Origin: Welwitschia mirabilis
Lineage: Eukaryota > Gnetophyta > Gnetopsida > Welwitschiales
Length of the DNA: 64,000 nt
Direction of reading: 5' to 3'
Assembly: GCA_051453625.1 (NCBI GenBank)
Contig: JBOZIK010000001.1
Coordinates: 205,455,347 to 205,519,346, forward strand
The position numbers and the translations under genes were made by a program. Positions within the stretch are counted from its first letter, which is position 1; each line of letters starts with the position of its first letter. This document shows positions 23,201-34,279 of this stretch, piece by piece. The notes beneath the pieces are model-generated. The model searched no databases. It worked only from the letters and a program-made list of their open reading frames with translations, and was not told the origin of the DNA.

Positions 23201-25600
23201 AAATAGATTACTTTTGAAATGTGTAAATATGACATCGATGGTTGCTATGTATTAATATATTTGGTAATTGTAATCTTTAAATGATGTGCCTAGGACGTTA
23301 ATTTATATGTATCCATTTTAAATAAAGAAACTAGAGAATTTATAATATGTCTGACCCTAATTGTTTTTGTCTCCTAGGAATTGTATAAGTATTTTAAAAT
23401 GAACAAGATTTAGATAAATGTCACAAATGTAAACTTGAATAGAAGGGTTTTTAAAAGAGATTTAAGATTAGTAAATCCAATAGAGTAGATATTATATCAT
23501 GGAAATCATGAATGACTATTCATAAAGAAATCTATTAAGTAAATCTTATTTAAGTAAGAGATATAAATGCAAGTATATCTTGGATTCATAGACAAGTAAT
23601 AAATTAGCTACTACAAATTATAAATGTAAATGAAATTACAAATATTAGAAACTTTATGTCCTACACTAAAATGTAGGAAACACTAGAATAACATGAAATA
23701 TATTATAAGATAATATCTTAATCATCTAAATCCTAAGAAAGAATTGAAATAATAACTCTAAAAAATAAATATGAAATAAAGAAAATTTAAAATAATATTG
23801 CATATTCATTAATCTAGCTTAAATTAATGATTAAAAATAAAGCTAAATCTAATCACAGATCAAAGTGCATTCACCAATACAAAGAACAAATAATTACTAA
23901 GATAAAGCACTAGGGATTGACAAAGATAGATGTCTCATGGGTCATTCATTTTATCGTGCTCAGGGAGGAAAAAGAGAGACTTAGAATCTCATGATAAAAT
24001 AAGTTCTCATCATAGCCATAAGAATTTTAGATTTAAAATGAAAAATTTCTAATAAACAGATGAATCCTAGCACTCTAATGATGGTGGAATTTAAGGTAAA
24101 TGTTCTCTAATGATGAAGCTAAAGTGAAGTATAGATGGATGCTTAACTCTTGAAGTAGGATCTACTTATATAACTCTCCTTAGGGCTATACATATCATTG
24201 ATATGTTCTTGTTATTAAAAGATGAATAATGAAAAATCTCCTTAGGTGGTAGGACATGAGTATGCAGTATTTTTTCTTTATAAAATAGTTTAACACTAGG
24301 ATTTAAGGTTAATCTATTAAGTTATTCTTTGTTTAAACTTAATTATTTATAAGAATTATTTAACCTTGAAATGATAATGATATTAGAGGTTTTGATGGTA
24401 TAGATAATACATTCTCTAGTTTGGCTCTAGAAAAATTGGAGTAGCTTAGAATGATCTATAGATAAAATATAAAAGTTAGTTCTTCTTAATAATAATTCTA
24501 TAATTTAATGGATAAAAATTGTTTAATAATAAACTAACTATAAATATGGTATTTATATTTTTTAATACATTTTAATTTACTAAAGTTTAGAGGACAAAGA
24601 TATAAAACTTCAAGTGGAAACAATGGTAATCATTAATTAAGAGCAATAAAGTTAATATCACATTTCTTATTATGTTTGTAAATGATATTCTAATGATAGG
24701 TAATAATGAATACATTACTAAAATTATAAAGAAAGATCTAGCTAAAATATTTAAAATTTCTAGCCTTACTTTTATGAAATATTACTTTGGACATTGAATT
24801 TTTTTAAGAAGATTATAAGATATCCTTACCATATCAGAAATACATTGATAACATTCTTGATAGATTTTAGACGAAAAATTATAGGACAATTTCTACACAA
24901 AAAAAGGTAGAAATTAAACTTTCAACTAAATAATTATCTCCTAAATGTAATGCAACTTTATGTAGAAGACTTACTAAAAGTTTTATCTATATAACTAACA
25001 CTTATTTAGATATAGATTTTGTTATAATTATTTGATAATATTCTTATAGAAACTACATGAAAATCATTTAGCTATAGGAGTGTTGAGATACCTAAAAGGC
25101 ATAGTACAATATGGTCTACTATTTTAGAAAAAAAAGCTTTTAAAATTTTCTCATATTTACATGCAAGCTTTCTAAGAGACAATAATATTGGTGGATTGAA
25201 AATTAGTAGATGGCCTTTCTTAGTAACTCAATAATATATTGGAGGTTATAGAAGAAAAAATCTATAGATAATTCTTCTATAAAAGTAGAATACATAGTAG
25301 CATCATAAAGTTTCAAGAAAATTATTTGTCTACATAAGTTACTTGTAACAATTAACTTCACTCTAAAAGATCTACTAAAAGTAAATGTGGATAATAAATC
25401 TATAATCCACATGATAAAGAATCTAGTATTTCATAATTATATAAAGAACATTTATATGAGATACCACAAAATCATAGAACTTATTCATAATAAAACCATC
25501 AAAATCACATACTACACTATAGATGAACAAGTGAAAAACATTCTCATAAATTAATCAAGTAAGATAAAACATGATTTCTTTAAATAGCATCTTATCCTCT
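20205..25600 (+). pseudogene. pol: Ty1/copia gag-pol relic 2, interrupted by a repeat
   Basis: Degraded copia polyprotein. A Gag end with a ruined zinc knuckle (ERCGK then CHIIIN) lies near 20490. GAG-pre-integrase at 21320-21480 has KCETYIREKSSEKPFKPS, with one cysteine changed to tyrosine. The integrase core (21540-21860) has IIINDFTKMTCVSLLKK and TLESDNGSEYTSNKFEKF. RT starts near 22880 (TKEFKYKKQIEYNKVF; then KNLYDLRQELHAW near 23150) and is broken by about 1.1 kb of unrelated repeat (23480-24628). It resumes at 24650 with the active-site box reading FVND instead of YVDD. The RNase H and C-terminal tail (25140-25600) include VDNKSIIHMIKNLVFHN. Many stops and frameshifts; a 100-N gap at 22452-22551. 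The 3' LTR probably starts at 25685. Confidence 0.85.
23480..24628. mobile_element. Repeat Y inserted in copia RT (LTR-like fragment)
   Basis: Aligns by eye with 49755-50862 over its whole length, for example CATAGACAAGTAATA, GGTTAATCTATTAA and GATCTATAGATAAAATA in similar order and spacing. It splits the RT gene of copia relic 2 between the YGLKQ-type and YVDD-type motifs. No ORF. It is probably the right-hand part of the LTR-like unit seen complete at 49088-50853. Confidence 0.7.
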
Positions 25601-25684
25601 GACCAAACATTTATGCTTGAAAAATTCAAATATTAATGCTTGAAATTTTAGTGCATACTCCAAAACCTTCTTTTATGATGAAAA

Positions 25685-26561
25685 TGTTGAACATCTTGAT
25701 TCTCTATTGATGAAAGACCAAATTATGAATGAAACTAGTGACATATGTGTATGTTTAATTATGGGATTTAAAATTCATAGAGCTTAGACTTGGAAGAATT
25801 TCAAATAAAATGGTATCAATAGATAATTTAAGCAAGTTGGAAAAAGAAGGAGGAAATTTACAATAGGCATGCAGTTGTCTAAGATCATGTAGGCAAGTAA
25901 CTAATTAAATCAAAATTTGAAAACCATCCTTATTGCAAGAGGTAGGCAACTAGTGAAGATAGGGTAGTTAAATAGCTAATGTGAACTAGTAGCTCTAGTT
26001 AAATAATCCTTGATAGATGGTTAACTAGTAGCTAATAATAATAATTTACAATATTTAAGAAGTGATTAACTAGCTAATATTAAGGGTTACCCATTCAAGT
26101 AGTTAATGAACTTGAGATAGAAGGTCGACTAAGCATTACTTAAATGACTAAAAATAAAGACTATAAGTAACCATTAGAGTTAGAAAATAGTTGTTTTCTG
26201 GTCATTTAAAACCTTTGTGACGATCCTCCCTTAGACGAATAGTAACATTGCTTATAATGATAATGGATAATTTTTATATAAAGAAAGTACTTTAGCAAAT
26301 TAAATTCTTTACATTAATTACATTTTAATCTTACAAGAAAAAAGGAGAATCTTTTGCTTCTCTATTATACTGTATTATTCTTTAACTATCATTATCCTCT
26401 AGGTAGTGATAAGAAAAGATTATTGTGATAAAATTTAAGGCCAAGGATTAGTATAATTTCTTAACTATATTATTTAAAGGATATCATAAATTCTTCCTTA
26501 TGTATTGGAGTGTAACACAAAAAAAGATAAGATATTCTTATTTATTATACTCATATTTTGT
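25685..26561 (+). repeat. Probable 3' LTR of copia relic 2
   Basis: Begins TGTTGAACATCTTGATTC after the A/G-rich stretch ATGATGAAAA, about 85 bases past the end of pol, as expected for a 3' LTR. A TATATAAAG box lies at 26275. The right end is not defined; a 10-N gap starts at 26562. No partner LTR was found on the 5' side. Confidence 0.45.
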
Positions 26562-26571
26562 NNNNNNNNNN

Positions 26572-28589
26572 AACTTTCTTAATTTTATTTTTGTTAGTAT
26601 TTTGTGTTAACTATAATTGAATCTAGCTTAGATCATATTACATTATGCTTAATTATAGGCATCTTATTTTAATTATAATATTACTTTATTCAGATGAAAA
26701 AAGAAACCATTGATTATCGTGTCGACCTCTTTACTCTAGAATAGTTAATCCTACTATAAGATCTATTTGTAAGTCTATACTCTTCCTTGCTTATGACAAT
26801 AAAAGTTTTAGTGTAAAAAGGAAAGGTTTATACTAGTTTTTAAAAATTAGAACTTATAAAAATTGATTTAATAACATGGAAGATGAACAAATGGTATATG
26901 AAGACTAGGCTAGTTTACGAGTATTCTTATTTAAAATATTTGCTATATAATAATCAAAGATCATCTAATTAATCTTTGGATTCCTTCATCTACTTCTAAT
27001 AGTATTTATTTAATATTATAGATAGAATTACATCTATGATTTTGTGAAGGACTTCCTAATTAAAATATTTACAAGGAAACTCAATAATAGTCTAGGAAAT
27101 CATTTTAGTTTTAGGATTTCTATGCCTTAACATTTCTTATAGTTCACAATCTTACAAGATGTGCGCTAACTATTAAGGTATAAAAATTAATTTCAAACAA
27201 ATAAGCTGGTATATCCTATTGTAGTGTAGTTTATCCTATTATAAATTTTACTATTTAAGAAATTTAATATTATATTGAACACGTATGTGTTCTATGATAC
27301 CATATGAAAATTTAATGTATGATACTTAATGAAAATATTAAATTATATAGAATCTTAATTTGTTTATGATTAAGAAAAGAGGGTGAACTAAATTAAAGTA
27401 ATTCAAACTTTTAATAAATCAAGAATTATTTAGTAATTTAATGACTAATGGTAAATAATGATATATTGATTTAATTTATTAAATAATCATAATACTAATA
27501 ATATGAAATAACATTATACTTGATTTTAAGTAGGTAATTCATGGATAAACCACCTATCTGAGTCTTGGGCTTAGGCTTATGTAATTGTTTCATAACTCTT
27601 TTTCTAACTTTATATTTCTTCTTCTTCTTCTTTAATTAATTCTTATACTTTTAAATAAATGTTATTCATTTTTTATTGCATTAGAAAAGTTTGTGTTTTT
27701 TGGCTATAAAATGAAATGTATCACTTTAATGAAATGTGTTATTTTATGTTTCATTAATTAAGTTAAAAATTATTGAATCAATTATTATAACTTTATGAAA
27801 CTTCCCTTTAATTTTAACATGTTTCAAACTTAGAGCTTTTTCTAATATTTTGAAATCATCCATATTTGCTTGATCTTCATTTTTTTAATTTGTTTTTATT
27901 TAATTATTTCATCATCTTTAAAACTATCTCATGTTTGGTTTTATTTTTAGAAATTAGTAAGATTGTAAAATTTTAGAAAGCTTTATTAACTTTAGTATTC
28001 TAGTAAATTCTCTCATTAAAGTATTTTATTTAATATCCCATTTTTTACATCATCTTATCCTAATATTTGAGATGAAACAAATTTAATTTAATTTACAAAT
28101 GATTTTTTTGCAATCAATATTGTTTTCTTTAAAAACATAAATTTAAGTGTTTGTTTTATATGATGCCTTAATTCATTATTCAGTGAATTTATAAAATAAC
28201 ATAAACAAAAATGCTTTGCATAATATTCATGTTCTATTAACTTAGCAAAAATATTATATTTACTAGGTAGATATGTACTACAAAAAATTATGGTATATTA
28301 GATATAATAAAATTTTATGTGATAAATCTAAAAGTGTTTTCTATTTCTACTTGTAATATTATTAAATTAATTTTTTAGTGGTGACTATATATTTTATATT
28401 TTTTTATGAATAGTTTAGTAGGTTTGATAGTCTTTTTAGTTACTTATTATTTTGTACATTGCTCAATCTTAAGTGGCTTTACTTATTCTAGAACTTGACC
28501 TCAAATGAAGCTTATTAGATTAAGCATAAGACTCCTTAATGATGTCTCATGATTTGTGAAGTGCCTTTTCTATTTCATGTCCCTCAAGA
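26572..28589. other. AT-rich intergenic DNA with repeat X
   Basis: No gene recognised. Positions 27273-27810 are homologous to the left part of the LTR-like unit at 49088-49640. The rest is AT-rich unique-looking sequence that serves as the target of the gypsy insertion at 28590. Confidence 0.55.
27273..27810. repeat. Repeat X (partial LTR-like copy)
   Basis: Starts TATTGAACACG, equivalent to TGTTGGAAGATC at 49088. It shares ATTATATAGAATCTTAATT, AACTTTTAATAAA, GATATATTGA and further blocks in order with 49088-49640. Confidence 0.65.
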
Positions 28590-28594
28590 GATAT
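28590..28594. repeat. Target-site duplication, left
   Basis: GATAT directly before the LTR start, repeated at 39267-39271. Confidence 0.8.
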
Positions 28595-28831
28595 TATTGC
28601 AATGCCAATTTATAGGAATTTGATGGTGTATTTTGAGTACTTTTGCAGGACATTTATACAAGTTTGGATGTAATTCTAATAATTATGGAGAATTGATAGG
28701 ATGCTCACTAAAACATGTAATTCTTAGCATATTTGGTGGCATCTAAAGCTTATTTTGATACTTCATGCCTTGAAGTAAAGATTAACCATATAGAAGACTA
28801 ATTTCCCTTTGAGCTAGAAGATGGAGAGGCT

Positions 28832-28871
28832 TGTCATCCCCTCTATTGTTCCCATGATAGTTAGGATGATA
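28832..28871. repeat. TGTCATCC hairpin module (5' LTR of the complete element)
   Basis: TGTCATCCCC and GGATGATA arms around a CCCATGATA core. The counterpart in the 3' LTR is at 38292-38331. Confidence 0.6.
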
Positions 28872-29034
28872 ACATTACTAACATGGATTGAATTTGCAGA
28901 GTTGACTATAGGGCTTGAAGCTAATAAATCACCTTTTATTTAGGAGTATTATCCCCATTATCATCTCCAAAACACTTAGGATAACATCTATGTTTGTATG
29001 GATGGAAAGACTTATCTTTGTAATGGGTTGATGC

Positions 29035-29048
29035 AACCCATATGGGTT
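29035..29048. promoter_or_regulatory. 14-base palindrome upstream of the LTR TATA box
   Basis: AACCCATATGGGTT is its own reverse complement. It is intact in both LTRs (also 38494-38507), about 60-70 bases before the TATA box, while the surrounding sequence has diverged. Possible binding site for a dimeric factor (inference). Confidence 0.55.
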
Positions 29049-29104
29049 GTTAGGATTTCTTCTTTAACTCTTAGGTTTGAGCTTCTAGAACGTCAATGTA
29101 AAAC

Positions 29105-29112
29105 TATAAATA
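29105..29112 (+). promoter_or_regulatory. LTR TATA box
   Basis: TATAAATA in the 5' LTR, matching TATAAATA at 38564 in the 3' LTR. Confidence 0.6.
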
Positions 29113-29816
29113 TTCTTCTTTTCCTTTACTTTTACTTTCATCTTTTTTATCATATATTCTTGTGATGAAAGATTGAAGGATAAGAGGTCCATCCATTAGC
29201 TACAGAGAGAAGATTACCTTAGTGTTAGGCTGAGTATCCTCCATTGAGGTACTGCTACTTTGTTGTAAGTGGATTTAAATTAGTGATTAATTCAAAAAAT
29301 TTTTTCACTCCTATTGTATGAATGTCCCTTATGGTTTAAGTTGATTATAGTTCGGTAATAGCTCCATAGTTTATTTAGATCATAAGAGTAACCTTTATTA
29401 AGATTGACATTATTAGTTAGATCTTGCATTGTATTTCTTTTTATTAAATTTTCATACTCATATTCTATTTGGTATATCTTATAGCTTATATTGCTTAGGA
29501 ACAAGTGATAAACTCTTTTAAGGACTAATCTTAGTGATAGAAGGATTAGTTGTTAAGTAGATTCACCATTCATCCATTTGCGTTTCATTATTATTTTTTA
29601 CATTACATTTGCATTGTTGTTTATTTTCTATTACTAAAAGAGAAAACACTAAAATACTTTATGAAATAAGTTCTCTAACTTTTAGCCTAGTGCCTTCAAT
29701 GGATTATGACATTCAAGTTAACTCTTGTCTATACTAGTGTATGTTTTCTATAAGTATTAAGATTTACAGGTTTTGTCTAAGAACTTAAAGATTGCATAAA
29801 TTTACATCATAACATT

Positions 29817-29835
29817 TTGATTCCGTTACTAGAAA
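29817..29835 (+). other. Primer-binding site, tRNA-Asp type
   Basis: TTGATTCCGTTACTAGAAA, two bases after the LTR end. It keeps CCGTT of the tRNA-Asp complement and otherwise differs mostly by transitions. Confidence 0.7.
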
Positions 29836-29983
29836 AGGCCATAAGAAGCTAGAGGATTATCACTCTCTAGATAAGTATCACAAATTTTAGTTTAAGTTAT
29901 TTATTTGAAATAATATTGTATTTTATTATATTCTAGTAGGTTTATTTCGATAATTTTCCTTTTTTGTAGTTTAAAAAATTCAC

Positions 29984-30023
29984 TGTCATCCTTTCAGTGA
30001 TCCCCACAACACTGGAAATGACA
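29984..30023. repeat. TGTCATCC hairpin module (leader of the complete element)
   Basis: TGTCATCC with ATGACA as closing arm. A second, weaker module follows at about 30092-30130. It lies in the same leader position as the modules of elements A and B. Confidence 0.5.
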
Positions 30024-30272
30024 ATAATAGATTTTTAAACTTGTTTTATTTTTTTACAAATTTTATTTTTGTTAAAAAATAGTAATAATACTGTCATCTT
30101 CTTTGTTGTTCCATGACAAGCTAGACAACAATCTATTATTTAGTTACAACAATTTTTCTTTGATTTCAGTTTTCTACTATTATGATCATTGTTCCTTATG
30201 TTGTTTTCATGACTAGATGGATGACTATTAGTTGTTGTTGATTTCAATTTTTGTTTATTCTCTAAAGTTTAT

Positions 30273-31400
30273 ATGGACATGATGAATTCTGGTAGAAAGA
30301 CAAAATACTAGAGAGAGCAGAACTTGATTAAAGAAAATATCAAAGAAGGATTATTCAACTTTGAGCAAAATCCAGGTACGTACATCCTAGGTATGTAAAT
30401 TTCAAGAATTAAAGAAGAGGATTTTTTTTACTTTTATTATTCAAAATCAGATTTTTCAAAATAAAATTATAGCATGGAAGTAGAGCATGTCATTTCTTCT
30501 TCATCTATGTCAAAATCCTCACAAAAATAAAAATAACTTGCTTTGTTTAATACATTAATCATGATAGGAACTTTGACTTTAAATGTAAATATTACACTTA
30601 GAGATTTGATTTCTAATAGAAAATGTAAAATCCTAATGATGATCTAGCATTAAGAAACTTGAGTGCCTATCCAACATTATTGAGGAAACCTAAGGAAGAC
30701 CCTTTCCAACATCTAGATGACATAAAAAAACTTGTACTTACATTAGGAAATGGAAAGAAACACATTAGTAATCATACCTACATGATTATCTTTCCAGTCA
30801 CACTTAGAAAAGGTAAAAATTTGGTTTAAAACCATTCCATTCAAGAGTCTTAAAGCATGGAGTTAAGTGCAAGAAGTTTTTATTAAAATATTTTTAAATG
30901 AAAGTACTATAATAAAAAGGAGAAAGGAAGTTATTAAATTTTGAATAACCTCATGAGGATTATGCCATAAAATATGAGTATTTTATTATAGATATTCATT
31001 CCAATCCTGTTGATGAATTTTTTAAAGAAGAATTAGTCAATTATTTATATAATGAATTAAATAGTTAAATTAAACAACTTATAGACTTTTCTTATAGTGC
31101 CAATAATGAACTTAGTCTCAAAGGATGCATGAAATGTGTTGGAAAATCTAGTAGAAATAAGTCAAACTTTGCCAAGATCCACTAAGGAAAATTAAACTAT
31201 AGGCTAAATCATAAAAGATTTAAAGGAAGTAAAACATGATAAGGAAGAAGAGAGAGGTGATTCAACAAAATTTATTTAGGATTTCACTACACTTTAGATA
31301 AGTAAACTTAATTGATAGCTGATGCAAAGTTAGTAAAAGATGAAAATGCAACTTCAACATGTGATATTTGTAAATATAATTCTTAGAGTAGCAACAGTGA
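30273..31400 (+). pseudogene. gag: Ty3/gypsy Gag, decayed
   Basis: Capsid/nucleocapsid precursor. A possible start is ATG at 30273 (MDMMNSGRKTKY). The capsid core begins near 30650 with LSAYPTLLRKPKEDPFQHLD and continues as NGKKHISNHTYMIIFPVTL, which aligns with the equivalent region at 58430 in the other gypsy element. Later parts are spread over frames by several frameshifts, with DEEL-type and QTLPRSTKEN segments near 31150-31190. A zinc knuckle is barely visible (near 31360, TCDICKYN). Non-functional. Confidence 0.75.
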
Positions 31401-31449
31401 GTAGCAACAGTGAGTATCAACCTTAAAAGAAAACAAATGAATTTAAAAA

Positions 31450-31680
31450 TCTTTAATTAATATAGGATCTGGTGTAAAAATTATGCCTCTTCACATATGT
31501 AAAAGACTCATGTTGAAAAATAGAATAAAGCCTATACAAATTATCTTGGAATTGGCTCATACTTCAATTAAGAAACCCTTAGGGATTATCAAGGACCTAG
31601 TCATTCAAATAGAGGAAGCTTTTTACCCCATCGATATAGTCATCATTGAGGTGGTGGAGGTTATTCACTACTTCTAGAAA
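31450..31680 (+). pseudogene. Retropepsin-like aspartic protease, catalytic Asp lost
   Basis: Reads SLINIGSGVKIMPLHICKRL, then GIIKDLVIQIEEAFYPIDIV, the usual plant gypsy protease pattern (ALIDTGASVNILP in the family). The active-site Asp codon is AAT (Asn) at 31459-31461 and the following Thr/Ser is Ile, both transition changes. The same NIG reading occurs in the other gypsy element at 60045. Processing activity would be lost. Confidence 0.8.
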
Positions 31681-31859
31681 GATCCTATTGTATAACTGCC
31701 AACTATATCATTGACACATGAACTAGAATGATGGAATGCCATATAGGTAATAAGACGTTTATCATGTAAGTTTTTGATGCTACTAAAAAATAAATAGGAG
31801 ATGAGTTTAAATTAGAAGAAGAACTTAGACAAACCTTGTTTTTACAAGATCAACCAATT

Positions 31860-32304
31860 GAAGAGAGATTGATAATGCTACATGAACCAACTTTATATGA
31901 TAACTCGACTAAAACACACTATCTTAAGCATGACGATAAGGAATATTTTAACTAGGAGGAAATTCAACATGTTTACTTAATAGAAAAACTTTTTGAAAAG
32001 TGTCATTCCACATCTGTCATTTCCACAATAGATAAGCTAACACTTGAAACTTTTAACTTAGAATAAAGGAGTTTATGAAGGGTCTAAAATATATTTTTCC
32101 TATCCAATAATCTAAAGAAATCTTTGATAATAAATGACCTTCTTAATATTCAATAAGAATCCAACTTGATCTTCCTTTTAACGTCTAAAGAAGATTATTT
32201 TTCTTGAACTCATAGAACTTAGCTACCATGTTTCTTTTCATAGTCCAACACAAAATTTACCTTGAGGATAATGCTAAACCTATTAGACAACCCCAATGAA
32301 GGCT
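31860..32304 (+). repeat. Left copy of a protease-RT linker segment, ending at a gap
   Basis: About 445 bases aligning with 32405-32847 on the other side of a 100-N gap, with obvious divergence (roughly a quarter of positions by eye). Encodes the linker up to the RT start (HKIYLEDNAKPIRQPQ near 32260). Contains a hairpin module at 32001-32042. Either an assembly join of two related copies or a real tandem duplication. Confidence 0.7.
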
Positions 32305-32404
32305 NNNNNNNNNNNNNNNNNNNNNNNNNNNNNNNNNNNNNNNNNNNNNNNNNNNNNNNNNNNNNNNNNNNNNNNNNNNNNNNNNNNNNNNNNNNNNNNN
32401 NNNN
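32305..32404. other. Assembly gap of exactly 100 N between duplicated segments
   Basis: A fixed-length gap of unknown true size. The sequence before it is repeated after it, so continuity of the element here is not proven. Confidence 0.95.
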
Positions 32405-33500
32405 GAAGAGATATTAATCATGCTACATGAACTAAATTTGTATGATGACTCTACTGAAATAAACTATCTTGAGTCTAAGGATGAAGAACATGAAGAATGG
32501 AAATAAGCTTAACATTTTTACTTAATATAAAAACTTTTTGAAGAGTGTCATATTACGTCTTTCGTGCCCATGATAGATGGAATGATAGCCCAACATATTA
32601 CCCATAAGCTTAAGAAATTGCCTTAAGGTATAAAATATTTTTTTTTTTGGAAATCAAATAAAACCCTTGATAATTAGTGACCTTCTTACTCCCCAATAAG
32701 AATCTAATTTGATCTACTGTTGAAATCAAAGAAAAATTTCTTTTCTTGGACATATAAAGACTTAGATGCCATTCCTCTTTCCATAGTTTAATATAAAATC
32801 TATCTTAAAGATAATGCTAGAGCTGTTAGGTAATCCTAAAGAAGACTAAATCCAACCTTTAAATAAATTGTTAAAAATGAAATCATTAAACTTATGGATG
32901 CTAAAATTATATATGACATAGCTCCTAGTGAATGGGTTAATTCTTTAATAGTAGTTCCAAAAAAGGAGGGGAAATGGAGAATGTGCATCAATTTTTAGAA
33001 TCTTAATGAGGTTACTAAAAAAGATTATTATCCTCTATCCTTTCTTAATCAAGTTCTTGATAGAATTCAAGGTTATGCCTACTATTATTTTTTTGATGGA
33101 TATAGTGGCTATAATCAAGTTTTCATAGCAAGTAAAGACTAAAAGAAAACCAAATTTACTTCATTCTTTGAAACCTTTACCTTTAAAATAATGCCTTCTG
33201 GACTTTGTAATGCCCTTGGGACTTTTTAACAAGCAATGGTGAGGATATTTTTTGACATGATATAGGATTCTATTGAAATATTTATGGATGGCTTCTCCAT
33301 ATTTGGTTAAAATTTTGAATAAATCATAAAAATATTAGAGAAAGTCTTGGATTAATGTATAGAAAGTGGCCTACATTTGAGTTGGGAAAGAAGTTTTCTC
33401 CTTGTAAACAATGGAATTATTATAGGTTACCACATTTCGAAGGAAGGGATTAAGATGGATCCTAAAAGATTTAGTATCATTAAAAACCTTAGCCCTTCAA
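32405..33500 (+). pseudogene. pol: Ty3/gypsy linker and reverse transcriptase, decayed
   Basis: The right copy of the linker (32405-32847) leads into RT. Visible motifs: APSEWVNSLIVVPKKEGKW, RMCINF, LNEVTKKDYYPLSFLNQVLD, FFDGYSGYNQVF, TFKIMPSGLCNA, then the catalytic box at 33281-33292 reading FMDG where the family has FMDD or YMDD. FFDGYSGY keeps the first catalytic Asp. Stops replace Gln codons at several places. The thumb follows near 33420-33500 (GIKMDPKR). The enzyme would copy element RNA into DNA; here the second Asp of the metal-binding pair is Gly. Confidence 0.88.
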
Positions 33501-33529
33501 CCAATATCAAATAAGTTAAATCATTCCTT

Positions 33530-34080
33530 GGTTATGTTGGTTTCTATTATCATTTCATTTATGATTATGTTAAGGTTTAAAAACCCCTTTACTTATTACT
33601 TAAAAAATATGCTAAATTTGATTGAAACGATTCATGTCAACTTGTGTTTAATACACTTAAGGATAACATTTCTTCTAAACATATTATCATGGGTTTTGAT
33701 TGGACTAAAGATTTTGAAATCATGTGTGACATAAGAAATATTATTGTGGATGGGGTTTTTAGCCAAAAATATGAAAATGGTTTTAAAGTCATATCATATA
33801 TTAGTAAAAATTTGTTCAACACCAAATCCAACTATACTACCACTAAAAGGGAAATGCTTACCATCATCTTTTGCCTTGATGATTTTAGACACTATATTCT
33901 TGGCTTCTACATCGATGTTTACACAAATCATGTAGCCATATCCTATGTTATGACTAAGAAATATTCTAGTGCTAGACTTATTAGATGGATCTGTTTCATG
34001 TAATAGTTTAATATCATCATCATTTATAAGGCTGAAAAACACAATAGCATTGTAGATCAACTATCTCAACTTCCTTGTTC
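33530..34080 (+). pseudogene. Ty3/gypsy RNase H, catalytic Asp changed
   Basis: Open for 119 codons at 33644-34003: WTKDFEIMCDIRNIIVDGVF, KVISYISKNLFNTKSNYTTT, KREMLTIIFCLDDFRHYILG, then VYTNHVAISYVMTKK, and a C-terminal VDQLSQLP near 34050 equivalent to the family's ADHLSRLP. The family motif is YTDH; here the Asp codon is AAT (33926-33928). The most readable domain of this element. Confidence 0.85.
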
Positions 34081-34279
34081 TCATGATAAAATTCATATGA
34101 ATGACTCCTTTCTAAATGAATAAGTATTTGCTATTAAATAACTTTATGTCATATATTCTACTCATCCCACTTCTTAGTATGCTGATATTGTGAACTACAT
34201 TATTACTATGAAAACCTCAACATTGGAACTATAACAAATGCAAATATTTTCTTCATAGGATTGATGATTATGAGTGTAA

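Larger units (their letters stand above)
28595..29814 (+). repeat. 5' LTR of the complete gypsy element
   Basis: Starts TATTGCAATGCC (TG decayed to TA; the 3' LTR keeps TGTTGCGATGCC) and ends ATCATAACA before the primer site; 1220 bases. Contains hairpin modules (28832-28871; 28947-28985), the palindrome AACCCATATGGGTT and a TATA box. Confidence 0.9.

Noticed and set aside
33528-34060. Overlapping frames in other phases around RNase H (33528-33734, 33637-33831, 33744-33935, 33794-34060)
   Set aside because: Shadows of the RNase H frame at 33644-34003.
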